This document shows, one piece after another, positions 21,535 to 30,955 of a stretch of 64,000 nt of DNA. Position numbers and translations under genes: made by a program. The notes beneath the pieces were generated by a model that had not been told where the DNA came from, searched no databases, and was given only the letters and a program-made list of their open reading frames with translations. The first letter of the stretch is position 1. Each line of letters starts with the position of its first letter. This DNA is from Acidiphilium sp. PA (GTDB taxonomy: Bacteria; Pseudomonadota; Alphaproteobacteria; Acetobacterales; Acetobacteraceae), in contig NZ_JAIMBY010000002.1 in NCBI RefSeq assembly GCF_026191915.1, positions 248,001-312,000 on the forward strand, in the 5' to 3' direction.

Positions 21535-22338
21535 ATGTTTTCCGGCTTCATGATCAACACCTGGATCGCCGCCTCCATCGTCGCGGCCACCGCCGGGCTG
21601 GTCGGGTTTTTCGTGGTGGTGCGCGGCGCCTCCTTCGCCGCCCACGCCCTGCCGCTCAGCACCTTCCCCGGTGCCGCCGCCGCCGCCTGGCTCGGCATCA
21701 ACGAAATTGCCGGTCTGGTCGCCTTCGCGGGTCTCGGCGTCATCGGCATCGATGCGCTGAGCCGCCGCGGCCGGCCGGAAGTGGCCACCGCGCTCACCCT
21801 GGTGATGCTGCTCGGGCTCGGCACGCTGTTTCTCAGCCGCACCACCACCTACGCGCAGGAGGTCTATGGGCTGCTGTTCGGCCAGGTGCTCGGCATCGGT
21901 GCGGCGGATATCGCCCCGATCGCGCTGGTCAGCGCGGCGGCGGCCGGTTCGGTTCTGCTGCTGTTCCGCCCGCTGCTGCTCAGTGCGGTCTCGCGTGACC
22001 TCGCCCAGGCGCGCGGTGCCGCTCCCGCGCGGACCGATCTCGCCTTCCTGGTCATCCTCGCCATGGCCTCGGCGGTGGCGCTGCCGGTGGTCGGCGCGCT
22101 GCTCGTGTTCAGCCTGATGGTCGGCCCGGCCGCCGCCGCGCGCAACCTGACCGATCGCGCCGGCCTTGCCATCGCCCTCTCGGTGGCGTTGTCGCTGCTC
22201 ACGGTCTGGGCGGCGATCGCGCTGTCCTACCTCACCAACTGGCCCGTCGGATTTTTCGTGGGTGTCTTCGGCGCGCTGGCCTACGGCCTCGGCCGCGCCG
22301 CCCTGCACCTGCGCCGCCCCCGGCGGGCGATGGCGTAG
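21535..22338 (+). CDS. zinc/manganese ABC transporter permease (second)
   Basis: A 267-aa ABC-3 family permease, paralogous to the gene just upstream: GASFAAHALPLSTFPGAAAA corresponds to the GQSFAGHAL block of the first. About seven spans are visible. It ends the transporter operon and faces rpsA across a terminator. Confidence 0.9.
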   Translation: MFSGFMINTWIAASIVAATAGLVGFFVVVRGASFAAHALPLSTFPGAAAAAWLGINEIAGLVAFAGLGVIGIDALSRRGRPEVATALTLVMLLGLGTLFLSRTTTYAQEVYGLLFGQVLGIGAADIAPIALVSAAAAGSVLLLFRPLLLSAVSRDLAQARGAAPARTDLAFLVILAMASAVALPVVGALLVFSLMVGPAAAARNLTDRAGLAIALSVALSLLTVWAAIALSYLTNWPVGFFVGVFGALAYGLGRAALHLRRPRRAMA

Positions 22339-22404
22339 CGAGCGGCCCCGCCACCGCCAACCTAATCCAGCCCCGCGCCTGAGCCAGATCCCATCGCCCC
22401 AACG

Positions 22405-22433
22405 AAAAACGCCGCCCCGAAGGACGGCGTTTC
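22405..22433 (-). terminator. intrinsic terminator of rpsA
   Basis: Read leftward, AAACGCCGTCC-TTCG-GGGCGGCGTTTTT forms a GC-rich stem ending in a T-run, 23 bp past the rpsA stop. The A-run on the other side may make it work for the converging transporter operon as well. Confidence 0.85.
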
Positions 22434-22455
22434 CCCAACCAAACTAAATCGAAAC

Positions 22456-24183
22456 TCAGGTCTCGCTCTGCGCCTGCTGGTTGCGGCGACGGATCGCGGC
22501 ACCCAGAATATCGCCCAGCGAGGCGCCCGAATCCGACGAGCCGAAATCGGCCATCGCCTGCTTGTCCTCGTCGATCTCCTTGCCCTTCACCGTCAGCTGC
22601 AACTTGCGTGCTGCGCGGTCCACGGCGGTGATCTTCGCATCGATCTTTTCGCCGACGGCGAATTTGTCGGGGCGCTGATCGCCCTTGTCGCGGGCCAGTT
22701 CGGCGCGGCGGATGAAGCCGGTCAGCACGTCATCGACCTTCACCTCAAGCCCGTTGGTCTGCACCGCGGTGATCACGCAGGTCACGATCATGCCCTTGTG
22801 CACACGGTCGAGCACGCCGGCGGCAGGATCTTCCTCGAGCTGCTTCACGCCCAGGCTGATGCGCTCCTTCTCGACATCGACATCGAGTACCTTCGCCTTG
22901 ACGATATCGCCCTTGTTGTATTTGGCCATCGCCAGCTCGCCCGGCTCGTCCCACGACAGGTCGGACATATGAACCATGCCGTCGATTTCCGGCGCCAGAC
23001 CCACGAACAGGCCAAACTCGGTCATGTTGCGAATTTCGCCCTCGACCAGCGAGCCCACGGGGTGATCGTCCATGAACTGTTCCCACGGATTGCGCGAAAC
23101 CTGCTTCAGGCCCAACGAAATCCGCCGCTTGCTGGCATCGACGTCGAGCACCATGACCTCGACTTCCTGGCTCGTCGCCACGATCTTGCCGGGGTGCGCG
23201 TTCTTCTTGGTCCACGACATTTCCGAAACATGCACCAGGCCTTCGACGCCCGGCTCCAGCTCCACGAACGCACCGTAGTCGGTAATGTTCGTGACGCGGC
23301 CGGTCACCTTGATCCCAGGCGGATATTTGACGTCGACGCCTTCCCAAGGATCGGTCTCGAGCTGCTTCATGCCCAGGCTGATGCGCTGCGTGTCCGAATT
23401 GAACCGGATCACCTGCACCCGCACCGGCTGGCCGATGGTCAGCGCCTCGGCCGGGTGGTTGATCCGCCGCCACGCGATATCGGTCACGTGCAACAGACCA
23501 TCGACGCCGCCGAGATCGACGAACGCACCGTAATCGGTGATGTTCTTGACCACGCCATCGAGGATCTGGCCTTCCTTCAGGCCCTGGATCAGTTCCGAAC
23601 GCTGCTCGGCGCGGGTCTCTTCGAGCACCGCCCGGCGTGACACCACGATGTTGCCGCGCGCCCGGTCCATTTTCAGGATCTGGAACGGCTGGGACATGCC
23701 CATCAACGGCGTCACATCGCGCACCGGCCGGATATCGACCTGGCTGCCCGGCAGGAACGCGGTCGCCCCCCCGAGATCGACGGTGAACCCGCCCTTGACC
23801 CGGCCGTGGATGATGCCGTTGACGCGCGTCTGCGCCTCATGCGCGCGCTCGAGCGCGGTCCACGCCTCTTCGCGGCGGGCCTTCTCGCGCGACAGCACGA
23901 TCGAGCCGTCCTTGTCCTCGTAGCGCTCGATGAACAGGTCGAACACATCGCCCGGCTTGACTTCCTGGGCGCCGAATTCCTTGAGCGGAACCCGGCCTTC
24001 GCTCTTCAGCCCGACATCGACGACCACGAACTCGTCGTCGATGCGTGAAACGCGGCCTGAGACGACCGAGCCTTCGAACCCGGTATTGCTGCCCAATGTG
24101 CTGTCGAGCAGGGCTGCGAAGTCGTCAGTGCCGGTGTATTGGTCTGCGCCATGCTGGCGCGCAACAGTTGCGATTGAACCCAT
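22456..24183 (-). CDS. rpsA: 30S ribosomal protein S1
   Basis: The 575-aa mRNA-binding ribosomal protein, with six S1 OB-fold repeats. The first two are degenerate ribosome-binding types (GSVVSGRVSRIDDEFVVVDV). The later ones carry the typical ITDYGAFVDLGGVDGLLHVTD, with ISLGMKQLE or ISLGLKQV closing each unit. The length is normal for alphaproteobacteria. A leader of about 250 bp lies upstream with no other gene, suggesting its own promoter. Confidence 0.98.
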   Translation of the reverse strand: MGSIATVARQHGADQYTGTDDFAALLDSTLGSNTGFEGSVVSGRVSRIDDEFVVVDVGLKSEGRVPLKEFGAQEVKPGDVFDLFIERYEDKDGSIVLSREKARREEAWTALERAHEAQTRVNGIIHGRVKGGFTVDLGGATAFLPGSQVDIRPVRDVTPLMGMSQPFQILKMDRARGNIVVSRRAVLEETRAEQRSELIQGLKEGQILDGVVKNITDYGAFVDLGGVDGLLHVTDIAWRRINHPAEALTIGQPVRVQVIRFNSDTQRISLGMKQLETDPWEGVDVKYPPGIKVTGRVTNITDYGAFVELEPGVEGLVHVSEMSWTKKNAHPGKIVATSQEVEVMVLDVDASKRRISLGLKQVSRNPWEQFMDDHPVGSLVEGEIRNMTEFGLFVGLAPEIDGMVHMSDLSWDEPGELAMAKYNKGDIVKAKVLDVDVEKERISLGVKQLEEDPAAGVLDRVHKGMIVTCVITAVQTNGLEVKVDDVLTGFIRRAELARDKGDQRPDKFAVGEKIDAKITAVDRAARKLQLTVKGKEIDEDKQAMADFGSSDSGASLGDILGAAIRRRNQQAQSET

Positions 24184-24255
24184 GAAGTCGCTTGAATCCT
24201 TGAAACAAGACCGCTTGCGCGGCCGGTTTGGTATGCGGGCGATCGAGCCTCGACT

Positions 24256-24272
24256 GCCCGGCGACGCCGGGC
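24256..24272 (-). promoter_or_regulatory. stem-loop in rpsA leader
   Basis: GCCCGGC-GAC-GCCGGGC makes a perfect 7-bp stem about 75 bp upstream of the rpsA start. No T-run follows in the rpsA direction. It could take part in S1 autoregulation, which is known in other bacteria, but that is inference. Confidence 0.35.
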
Positions 24273-24372
24273 GGATTGAAAAAACATTCCCGAACAGGAA
24301 TGAGCCGCGAACACAATATCCGCAGCCAGCCTAGCAATTACGCATTTTTCCGCCCCTGCGCAAGCGCCACGG

Positions 24373-24408
24373 GGCCGGACTTCGCAAAAAAACCTTGATG
24401 ATCCGGCC
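24373..24408 (-). other. inverted repeat after nagA-murQ
   Basis: GGCCGGA at 24373-24379 pairs with TCCGGCC at 24402-24408, with a 22-nt loop that contains seven T in the minus-strand reading. It lies 32 bp past the nagA-murQ stop and may help end that transcript, but it is not a canonical terminator. Confidence 0.3.
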
Positions 24409-24440
24409 TTCCAACGCACGAGACGACCACCGGCGCAGCC

Positions 24441-26507
24441 TCAGCCGCGTCTTCCATCCGCCGCCAGCGCCGCGCGCAAGCGAAACCCGCACCGCGCCAG
24501 ATGCGCCCGCGCCGCATCCGCCCCCAGTCCGAACCGCACGGCGATGATCGCGGTGCTCACCTCATGGCCGCAATCCGCCAGCGCCCGCGCCGCCGCCGCA
24601 ACCTCGCACGGTGCAATCGCCGCGACGATACGCGCCGCCCGCGCGCGCAGCTTCGCATTGGTCGGCTTCAGATCGACCATATAGGGCCCGAACACCTTGC
24701 CCAGCCGGATCATCACCGTGCTCGACAGGCAATTCAGCGCGATCTTCTGCGTCGTCCCCGCCGACAGCCGGGTCGATCCCGCGATCACCTCCGCCCCGGT
24801 CGCAATCACCACCGCAATCTCGGCCGCCGCGGCAATCGGCCCGCCGCTGTTGGTGATGCTGCCGGTCAACGCCCCGGCCCGCCTGGCCGCCGCGATCGCC
24901 GCCAGCGTGAACGGCGTCGCGCCCGAGGCCGCGATCCCAACCAGAACATCCCCCGGCCCGATCGCATGAGCCGCCAGCAGCCCCGTCACCGCTTGCGCCT
25001 CATCCTCGGCACCCTCGACCGCGCCGCTCACCGCCGCCGCGCCACCCGCGATCAAGGGAATGATCACCCCCGGCGGCAGCGAAAACGTCGGCCCGCATTC
25101 GACCGCATCCAGCACCGCCAACCGCCCCGAAGTGCCGGCCCCGGCGTAGAACAGCCGCCCGCCCGCCGCCAGCCGCGCAGCGACCGCATCGGCCAGCCGG
25201 GCGAGGGCAGGGGCGGCATGCCGCAACGCCGCCTGCGCCGCCGCCTCCTGCGCCAGCAGCACCGCAATGATCGCCGCACTCGGCCGCATATCCAGATCAT
25301 CGAGGTCAGTCCGCACCGCCTCGGTCAACGGCAGCGTCGCCGCGCGCCGCACCGGTCGCGCCACGGGCCTGATCGCAACCCCCGCGATCCAGCAGTTGCG
25401 CACCTGGTACGCATCATCGAACCAGACCAGATCCGCCCGCAGCCCCGCCGCCAGCCGCCCCCGATCTGTCAGGCCCAGCGCGCGCGCCGGTGCCGCGGTC
25501 GCGGCCTCCAGCGCCGCCGCCGGCGCAATCCCCGCCGCGATCAACCGCCGCACCCCTTCATCAAGCGCGATCACCGCCCCGGTCAGCGTGCCATCCGGCC
25601 GCCGCACAGCGCCGTCGCGCACCATCGCCGGCCCGCCGCCGAACTCCGCCGCATACCCGTCCGGCATCCCGGCCAGGCTCACCGCATCCGTCACCGCAAC
25701 CGCCCGCCGGCCTGCCGCGGCAAACCCCAGCCGCAGGCTCAGCCCGTCGGCATGCACCGCATCCGCAATGAAACACGGCGCGATCCGTTCATCCGCCAGC
25801 GCCACCCCGATCACCCCGGGGTCGCGATGATGAAACGGCCGCATCGCGGTGAAAACATGCGTCGCCAGCCGCGCCCCGGCATCGACCGCGCGCGTCGCAC
25901 ACGCGGCATCCGCATCGGTATGACCCAGCGACACGACGATCCCCGCCGCCACCAGCCGCCCGATCGCCGCCATCGCCCCGGGCAGTTCCGGTGCCAGCGT
26001 CACCACAAGCAGCACCCGGCGCATCGCCGCATCCCCCAGCAGCGCATCGAGCGCCGCGGCATCCGGCGCCATCAACCAATCCGCCCGATGCGCCCCGCGC
26101 CGCGCGGGTGCCAGAAACGGCCCCTCCAGATGCAATCCCAGCAGCGCCGCACCCGGTTCGTCACCGGCCGGCGCGCGCATCGCCGCATCGATCCGCGCCG
26201 CCGCCGCCTGCAACCGATCGATCGGCGCGGTAATCACCGTCGGCAGAAAACCCGTCACCCCGCACGCCGCCAGCCGCTGGCAAAGCACCGCGAAATCCGC
26301 AGGTGCCGCCGTCGCGCAATCGATCCCGAACGCGCCGTTGTTGTGCAGATCGATCAGCCCGGGCGCCAGCACGCCCTCGGTCAGCACCACATCCGCCTCA
26401 TCCGGCGCATGATCGAGCACCAGCACGATCCGGCCATCCTCGACCACCACGCCGCCCGGCCCGATGATCGCGCCATCGATCAGCAGACGCGGTGCCGCGA
26501 TGATCAT
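24441..26507 (-). CDS. fused N-acetylglucosamine-6-phosphate deacetylase / MurNAc-6-phosphate etherase
   Basis: One 688-aa frame encodes two enzymes. Residues 1-385 are NagA: DLHNNG, HLEGP with metal ligand Glu128, SLGHTDA with His196, ATHVFTAM with His217, and VTDAVSLAG with catalytic Asp274. Residues 390-688 are MurQ: YAGAGTSGRLAVLDAVECGP with catalytic Glu470, VEGAEDEA, IAGSTRLSAGTTQK and PTNAKL. MurQ makes GlcNAc-6-P from MurNAc-6-P and NagA deacetylates it, so consecutive steps of cell-wall sugar recycling are joined, with the order reversed in the polypeptide. No stop or frameshift separates them. The start at 26507 lies 4 bp after the HIT gene. Confidence 0.93.
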   Translation of the reverse strand: MIIAAPRLLIDGAIIGPGGVVVEDGRIVLVLDHAPDEADVVLTEGVLAPGLIDLHNNGAFGIDCATAAPADFAVLCQRLAACGVTGFLPTVITAPIDRLQAAAARIDAAMRAPAGDEPGAALLGLHLEGPFLAPARRGAHRADWLMAPDAAALDALLGDAAMRRVLLVVTLAPELPGAMAAIGRLVAAGIVVSLGHTDADAACATRAVDAGARLATHVFTAMRPFHHRDPGVIGVALADERIAPCFIADAVHADGLSLRLGFAAAGRRAVAVTDAVSLAGMPDGYAAEFGGGPAMVRDGAVRRPDGTLTGAVIALDEGVRRLIAAGIAPAAALEAATAAPARALGLTDRGRLAAGLRADLVWFDDAYQVRNCWIAGVAIRPVARPVRRAATLPLTEAVRTDLDDLDMRPSAAIIAVLLAQEAAAQAALRHAAPALARLADAVAARLAAGGRLFYAGAGTSGRLAVLDAVECGPTFSLPPGVIIPLIAGGAAAVSGAVEGAEDEAQAVTGLLAAHAIGPGDVLVGIAASGATPFTLAAIAAARRAGALTGSITNSGGPIAAAAEIAVVIATGAEVIAGSTRLSAGTTQKIALNCLSSTVMIRLGKVFGPYMVDLKPTNAKLRARAARIVAAIAPCEVAAAARALADCGHEVSTAIIAVRFGLGADAARAHLARCGFRLRAALAADGRRG

Positions 26508-26511
26508 CGGC

Positions 26512-26901
26512 TCAGCCTGCCAGCATCGGCCCCAGCGGGCGGCCCGCGAAGATATGAACATGCAGATGCGGCACTTCCTGGTGGCTGTCCGGCCCCATAT
26601 TCGCGAGCAGCCGATAGCCGCTGTCCTCGAACCCGAGCAGCCGCGCCACATGCCCCACCGCGCGGATGAATCCCGCGATCTCCGCCTCCGAAGCGTTCGC
26701 CGCGAAATCGGCGAACGCGACATACCGCCCCTTCGGGATCACCAGCACATGATGCGGCGCCTGCGGGTTGATGTCGTGAAACGCCAGCGCGAACGCGTCC
26801 TCGAACACTGTGCGGCACGGGATCTCCCCGCGCAAAATCCTCGCGAACACGTTCTGATCATCATACGGCGGCTTGCCGCTCACGCCAGGCTTCAAATTCA
26901 T
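26512..26901 (-). CDS. HIT-family nucleotide-binding protein
   Basis: A 129-aa histidine triad protein (HinT-like). The triad is HLHVHIF near the C-terminus, after [23 protein letters not shown] is the other family block. Such proteins hydrolyse AMP-linked phosphoramidates. The ATG at 26901 overlaps the hisE stop by 4 bp, and nagA-murQ follows after 4 bp, so it is embedded in the histidine transcript. Confidence 0.93.
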   Translation of the reverse strand: MNLKPGVSGKPPYDDQNVFARILRGEIPCRTVFEDAFALAFHDINPQAPHHVLVIPKGRYVAFADFAANASEAEIAGFIRAVGHVARLLGFEDSGYRLLANMGPDSHQEVPHLHVHIFAGRPLGPMLAG

Positions 26902-27467
26902 GGAATCTTCCTCGTCTCCGCGATCGACAACATGACCGGCCGCGCCGATTTCTCGGCAATTCCGGAAATCCCCTCGCGCCGCTTCAGCTCGCTCCACACA
27001 TCCTCCGGCCGCAGCCCCACCGCGACCCACATCACCAGCAGATGATAGAGCACATCGGCACTTTCCGCGATCAGCGCGTCCCGATTCCCCGCCACCGCCT
27101 CGATCAGACATTCGACCGATTCCTCGCCGAATTTCTGCGCCACCTTGTTCACCCCGCGCGAGAGCAGCCGCGCCGAATGGCTGATCAGCGGATCGGCGTT
27201 CTTGCGCGCAATAATCGTCGACCACAGCCGGTCCATCACCCGCGCATCCGGCGCCTCCGGATCGAGCGGCGGCACCGGTGCGAACCGTGCTGCCACCGGC
27301 ATCTTGGCCTTCAGCGCCTTAACTTTGGCCGCCTTTGTTTTCGCCGCCTTCGTCTTGGCCACCTTGGCATTCGCGGTCTTCGCCCTCACGGCCTTGGTTT
27401 TACCGTTCTTGCCGCTCACCGCCGCGTCCGGCAGCATCGTATCGGTTTTGGAAAGTTTCTTGGGCAT
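26898..27467 (-). CDS. hisE: phosphoribosyl-ATP pyrophosphatase with lysine-rich N-terminal extension
   Basis: HisE hydrolyses PR-ATP to PR-AMP, the second step of histidine synthesis. The catalytic part is residues ~78-165 ([46 protein letters not shown]). In front is an unusual tail of about 70 residues with Lys/Ala pentads ([18 protein letters not shown]), like the tails of histone H1-like proteins. A shorter protein could start at an ATG at 27302 (MPVAARFAP), but 27467 is open in frame. It overlaps the HIT gene by 4 bp. Confidence 0.93.
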   Translation of the reverse strand: MPKKLSKTDTMLPDAAVSGKNGKTKAVRAKTANAKVAKTKAAKTKAAKVKALKAKMPVAARFAPVPPLDPEAPDARVMDRLWSTIIARKNADPLISHSARLLSRGVNKVAQKFGEESVECLIEAVAGNRDALIAESADVLYHLLVMWVAVGLRPEDVWSELKRREGISGIAEKSARPVMLSIAETRKIP

Positions 27468-27480
27468 GCAATCCTCTGCG

Positions 27481-28245
27481 TTATGATCCGGTCAGCCTGA
27501 CCGGCAGGCCGGCGCGGTGCAAGCTCGCCTTGACCTCTGAAATCGTAAATTGACCAAAATGAAATACGCTGGCCGCCAGCAGCCCGGTCGCGCCGACCCG
27601 CGCGCCCTGGGTGAAATGATCGAGCGTGCCAACCCCGCCCGACGCGACGATCGGAATCGTCACCGCCCCCGCCACCGCCTGCAGCAATGCAAGATCGAAC
27701 CCGCTGCCGGTGCCGTCCCGGTCCATCGAGGTCAGCAGAATCTCGCCCGCGCCGCGCGCCTGCATTTCGCCGCACCACGCAACCGCGTCGATCCCGGTCG
27801 GCTGGCGCCCGCCATGGGTGAAAATCTCCCACCTTCCCGCCGCCACCGCCCGCGCATCCACCGCCACCACCACGCACTGGCTGCCGAATTTCCGTGCCGC
27901 CTCGTTGATAAAGTCAGGCCGCGCGATCGCCGCCGAGTTGATGCTGCATTTATCGGCCCCCGCCAGCAACAGGCGCCGCATATCCTCGGTGCTCCTGATC
28001 CCGCCGCCCACCGTCAGTGGCAGAAACACCCGCGCCGCGGTGCGCGACACCACATCGATGATCGTGTCCCGGTTCTCATGACTCGCCGTGATATCCAGGA
28101 ACGTCAGCTCATCGGCGCCCGCCGCGTCATACACCAGCGCCTGCTCGACCGGATCGCCCGCGTCGCGCAACGACACGAAATTGACACCCTTGACGACCCG
28201 CCCGTCCTTCACATCGAGGCATGGGATCACCCGCAGTTTCAGCAC
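27481..28245 (-). CDS. hisF: imidazole glycerol phosphate synthase subunit HisF
   Basis: The cyclase subunit that forms IGP and AICAR using ammonia from HisH. A 254-aa beta/alpha barrel with both catalytic aspartates: Asp11 in PCLDVKDG and Asp130 in VVVAVDARA. It overlaps the hisA stop by 7 bp and is followed by hisE after 13 bp. Confidence 0.98.
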   Translation of the reverse strand: MLKLRVIPCLDVKDGRVVKGVNFVSLRDAGDPVEQALVYDAAGADELTFLDITASHENRDTIIDVVSRTAARVFLPLTVGGGIRSTEDMRRLLLAGADKCSINSAAIARPDFINEAARKFGSQCVVVAVDARAVAAGRWEIFTHGGRQPTGIDAVAWCGEMQARGAGEILLTSMDRDGTGSGFDLALLQAVAGAVTIPIVASGGVGTLDHFTQGARVGATGLLAASVFHFGQFTISEVKASLHRAGLPVRLTGS

Positions 28246-28979
28246 GTCCCGGCCTCCGCCAAAGCCGCCGCCGGATCGAGGCTGCCATCATACAACGCCC
28301 GCCCGATGATCGTGCCCACGATATTCCCCGTCCGCCCCGCCGCCGCGCGCAGGGCAATGATGTCGCCAATTCCCGCCACCCCGCCCGACGCAATCACCGG
28401 TATCGCAACCGATCGCGCCAGCGCCTCGGTTGCCGCCAGGTTCAACCCGGCCAGCATGCCATCGCGCGCGATATCGGTGTGAATGATCGCGGCAATCCCC
28501 GCATCCTCCAGCCGCCGCGCCATGTCGGTCGCCGCCAGCGTCGAAACCTCGGCCCAGCCCTCGGTCGCCACCATCCCCTCTGCCGCATCGATCCCGACCA
28601 CGATCCGCCCCGGAAACGCCGCCGCCGCCGTGCGCACCAGCGCCGGATTTTTCACCGCCGCACTGCCCAGAATCACACGCGCAACCCCCAGCGCCAACCA
28701 CGCCTCGATCCCCGCCATATCCCTGATGCCGCCGCCGAGCTGCACCGGCATGCGCACCGCGGCCAGAATCGCCCGCACCGCGGCGGCATTCACCGGCTTG
28801 CCGGCAAACGCGCCATTCAGATCGACCACATGCAGCGCGGTAAACCCCTGCGCCTCGAATCGCCGCGCCTGCGCCGCCGGGTCATCGGCATACACCGTCG
28901 CCTGGTCCATCGCGCCGCGCTTGAGGCGCACGCAGGCGCCGTCTTTCAGGTCGATCGCTGGATAGAGGGTCAAGGACAT
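28239..28979 (-). CDS. hisA: phosphoribosylformimino-AICAR ribotide isomerase
   Basis: The ProFAR isomerase of histidine synthesis. A 246-aa barrel starting [14 protein letters not shown] (catalytic Asp10), with the second acid in VVGIDAAEG and the phosphate loop GGGIRD. It overlaps hisF. A dispersed repeat (copy D) lies immediately upstream, separating it from the GNAT and hisH genes. Confidence 0.98.
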   Translation of the reverse strand: MSLTLYPAIDLKDGACVRLKRGAMDQATVYADDPAAQARRFEAQGFTALHVVDLNGAFAGKPVNAAAVRAILAAVRMPVQLGGGIRDMAGIEAWLALGVARVILGSAAVKNPALVRTAAAAFPGRIVVGIDAAEGMVATEGWAEVSTLAATDMARRLEDAGIAAIIHTDIARDGMLAGLNLAATEALARSVAIPVIASGGVAGIGDIIALRAAAGRTGNIVGTIIGRALYDGSLDPAAALAEAGTC

Positions 28980-28981
28980 CA

Positions 28982-29105
28982 GAAGTGTTCTTTTTTGTAA
29001 AAAAGAACCAAAAAACTTCTATTCGTTCGGCCCATACCGGTTTCAACGCCCATGCCCCAGCGAAAAAAAGTTTTTTGCTTCTTTTTTACAAAAAAGAAGC
29101 CTTCT
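28982..29105. repeat. dispersed hairpin-ended repeat, copy D
   Basis: The left end at 28982-29019 has TTCTTTTTTGTAAAAAAGAA, then CCAAAAAACTTC. The core CTATTCGTTCGGCCCATACC is close to that of copy A. The right end at 29064-29105 has AAAGTTTTTTGCTTC and a second hairpin. It lies 2 bp before hisA, inside the histidine gene set. Confidence 0.88.
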
Positions 29106-29118
29106 TCTTCTCGTCTCA

Positions 29119-29676
29119 TCACTGCGCCTGCAACAATTTATAATAAAAATGCCCCGCCACGGTTCGTCCTTCCGCCCGTGCATAGGCCGGATGCGTCCCC
29201 CAGCGCAGAAATCCCGCCCCTTCATACAGCGCGATCGCCGCCTGCTGGGTATCGCGCACATCGAGGTTCAACACCTGATACCCCAGCGCCCGCGCCCGAT
29301 CCTCGACCCGCCGCAAAATCAACCGCGCCAGCCCGTGCCCGCGCGCATAGGGGGCCACGAAATTCAGCGCGATCGTCGCACCGAACGCCTGCGCCTCGTT
29401 ATTGCGCGGTGGCCGTACCAACTGTGCTGCGCCATAGATCGTGCCGTCCATTCGCCCCACGAACAACTCGCGTTCCGGCACCATGACCACGCCGCGAAAA
29501 TACTGCTCCAGCGCCGCTCGCCCCGGCGGCTTGATCCAGCCGAATCCCCCACCATCGATGATCGCCGCATCCGCCGCCTCGCACAGCGCCTGCATGTCGT
29601 CATCCCCGATCACCGCGAGCCGGTCGACCGCCAGCGACTCCGGCGGCGGCATGTCGCGGATCGGTGCGATCGTCAT
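29119..29676 (-). CDS. GNAT-family N-acetyltransferase
   Basis: A 185-aa acetyltransferase. The acetyl-CoA loop is in FVAPYARGHGLARLIL, followed by VLNLDVRDTQQAAIALYEGA, the typical motif B. The ATG at 29676 overlaps the hisH stop (TAATG), so the two are coupled; the frame extends only 4 codons further. The substrate is unknown. A GNAT inside the his operon may be only a passenger. Confidence 0.88.
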   Translation of the reverse strand: MTIAPIRDMPPPESLAVDRLAVIGDDDMQALCEAADAAIIDGGGFGWIKPPGRAALEQYFRGVVMVPERELFVGRMDGTIYGAAQLVRPPRNNEAQAFGATIALNFVAPYARGHGLARLILRRVEDRARALGYQVLNLDVRDTQQAAIALYEGAGFLRWGTHPAYARAEGRTVAGHFYYKLLQAQ

Positions 29677-30311
29677 TACGGACTCCACCGCAGAAAATTA
29701 CCCAGAATCGTCAACCCGACCTCCTGGCTCTTCTCGACATGAAACTGCGTCCCCGCCCGGTTGCCGCGCGCCACCATCGCGACCACCGGCCCGCCATAAT
29801 CGGTCGTCGCAATCACCGGCGCCGGCGCATCGGTGCGCAGCGCATAGGAATGCACGAAATACGCATGATCGCCGGTCTTCAGCCCGTCCAGCAACGGATG
29901 CGCGCCAGGCGTGAACACCAGCTCGTTCCACCCCATATGCGGCAGCCGCAAGCCGTCTGCCTCGATGGGCGCGATATCGCCGGCAATCCAGCCGAACCCC
30001 GCCGTCGTGCCATGCTCCAACCCGCGCGCCGCCATCAACTGCATGCCGACGCAAATGCCCAGAAACGGCGCCCCGTCATCCACGCGCCGATGCATCGCCG
30101 CCGCCAGCCCCGGCCGCGCCGCCAGCCCCTGCGCGCAATCGGCGAACGCGCCCTGGCCCGGCAGCACGATCCGATCGGCCTGCCCGACCACATCGGGATC
30201 ATCGCTGATCGTCACAACCGCCCCGATCCCGCACCGCGCCGCCGCGAGCTCAAGCCCCCGCGCCGCCGAAGCCAGATTGCCGCTGCCGTAGTCGATCACC
30301 GCGATCCTCAA
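29676..30311 (-). CDS. hisH: imidazole glycerol phosphate synthase glutaminase subunit HisH
   Basis: Supplies ammonia to HisF from glutamine. A 211-aa class I amidotransferase with nucleophile Cys87 in FLGICVGMQ and the His-Glu pair in TQFHVEKSQ. Its start overlaps the hisB stop by 4 bp. Confidence 0.98.
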   Translation of the reverse strand: MRIAVIDYGSGNLASAARGLELAAARCGIGAVVTISDDPDVVGQADRIVLPGQGAFADCAQGLAARPGLAAAMHRRVDDGAPFLGICVGMQLMAARGLEHGTTAGFGWIAGDIAPIEADGLRLPHMGWNELVFTPGAHPLLDGLKTGDHAYFVHSYALRTDAPAPVIATTDYGGPVVAMVARGNRAGTQFHVEKSQEVGLTILGNFLRWSP

Positions 30312-30898
30312 AGCACCCCCTTGGTCGAAGGCACCGCACCCGCCGCCCGCGCATCCGGCTCAACCGCCATCCGCAGCGCCCGCGCCACCGCCTTGAACGC
30401 CGCCTCGGCGACATGATGCGCATTATGCCCGGCCCGCTGGTTCACATGCAGCGCAAACTGCCCGTTCGCCGCCACCGCCTGGAAAAACTCCTGCACCAGT
30501 TGCGTATCCATATCCCCGAGCATCGGCCGCTCGAACGCGACGTTGAACGCCAGAAACCCCCGCCCCGACAAATCGATCGCCGCCTCGCACAACGCCTCAT
30601 CCATCGGCACCGCGGCAAACCCGAACCGCGTCACTCCGCGCTTGTCGCCCAGCGCCTCGCGGATCGCCTGGCCCAGCACGATACCAACATCCTCGATGGT
30701 ATGATGCGCATCGATATGCAGATCCCCCTCGGCCCGCACATCAAGGTCGATCATCGCATGCCGCCCGAACGCGGTCAGCATATGGTCGAAAAACCCGATC
30801 CCGGTGGCGATTTCGGTATGCCCCGTGCCATCCAGATCAAGCATCAACTCGATCGCGGTTTCGGAAGTTTTACGACTGATGGTTGCGTTGCGGCTCAT
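30308..30898 (-). CDS. hisB: imidazoleglycerol-phosphate dehydratase
   Basis: Dehydrates IGP to imidazole acetol phosphate. A monofunctional 196-aa enzyme with no phosphatase half. Both Mn-binding motifs are present: DAHHTIEDVG and NAHHVAEAAFKA. The start MSRNATISRKTSET at 30898 is typical of the family. It is the first gene of the leftward his set; repeat copy E lies just upstream. Confidence 0.98.
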   Translation of the reverse strand: MSRNATISRKTSETAIELMLDLDGTGHTEIATGIGFFDHMLTAFGRHAMIDLDVRAEGDLHIDAHHTIEDVGIVLGQAIREALGDKRGVTRFGFAAVPMDEALCEAAIDLSGRGFLAFNVAFERPMLGDMDTQLVQEFFQAVAANGQFALHVNQRAGHNAHHVAEAAFKAVARALRMAVEPDARAAGAVPSTKGVL

Positions 30899-30955
30899 CC
30901 GCGCTGCCTAGCCCAAAAAGATCGGCCCGCCAATCTTGCGGGCCGCGTGGTTAAG

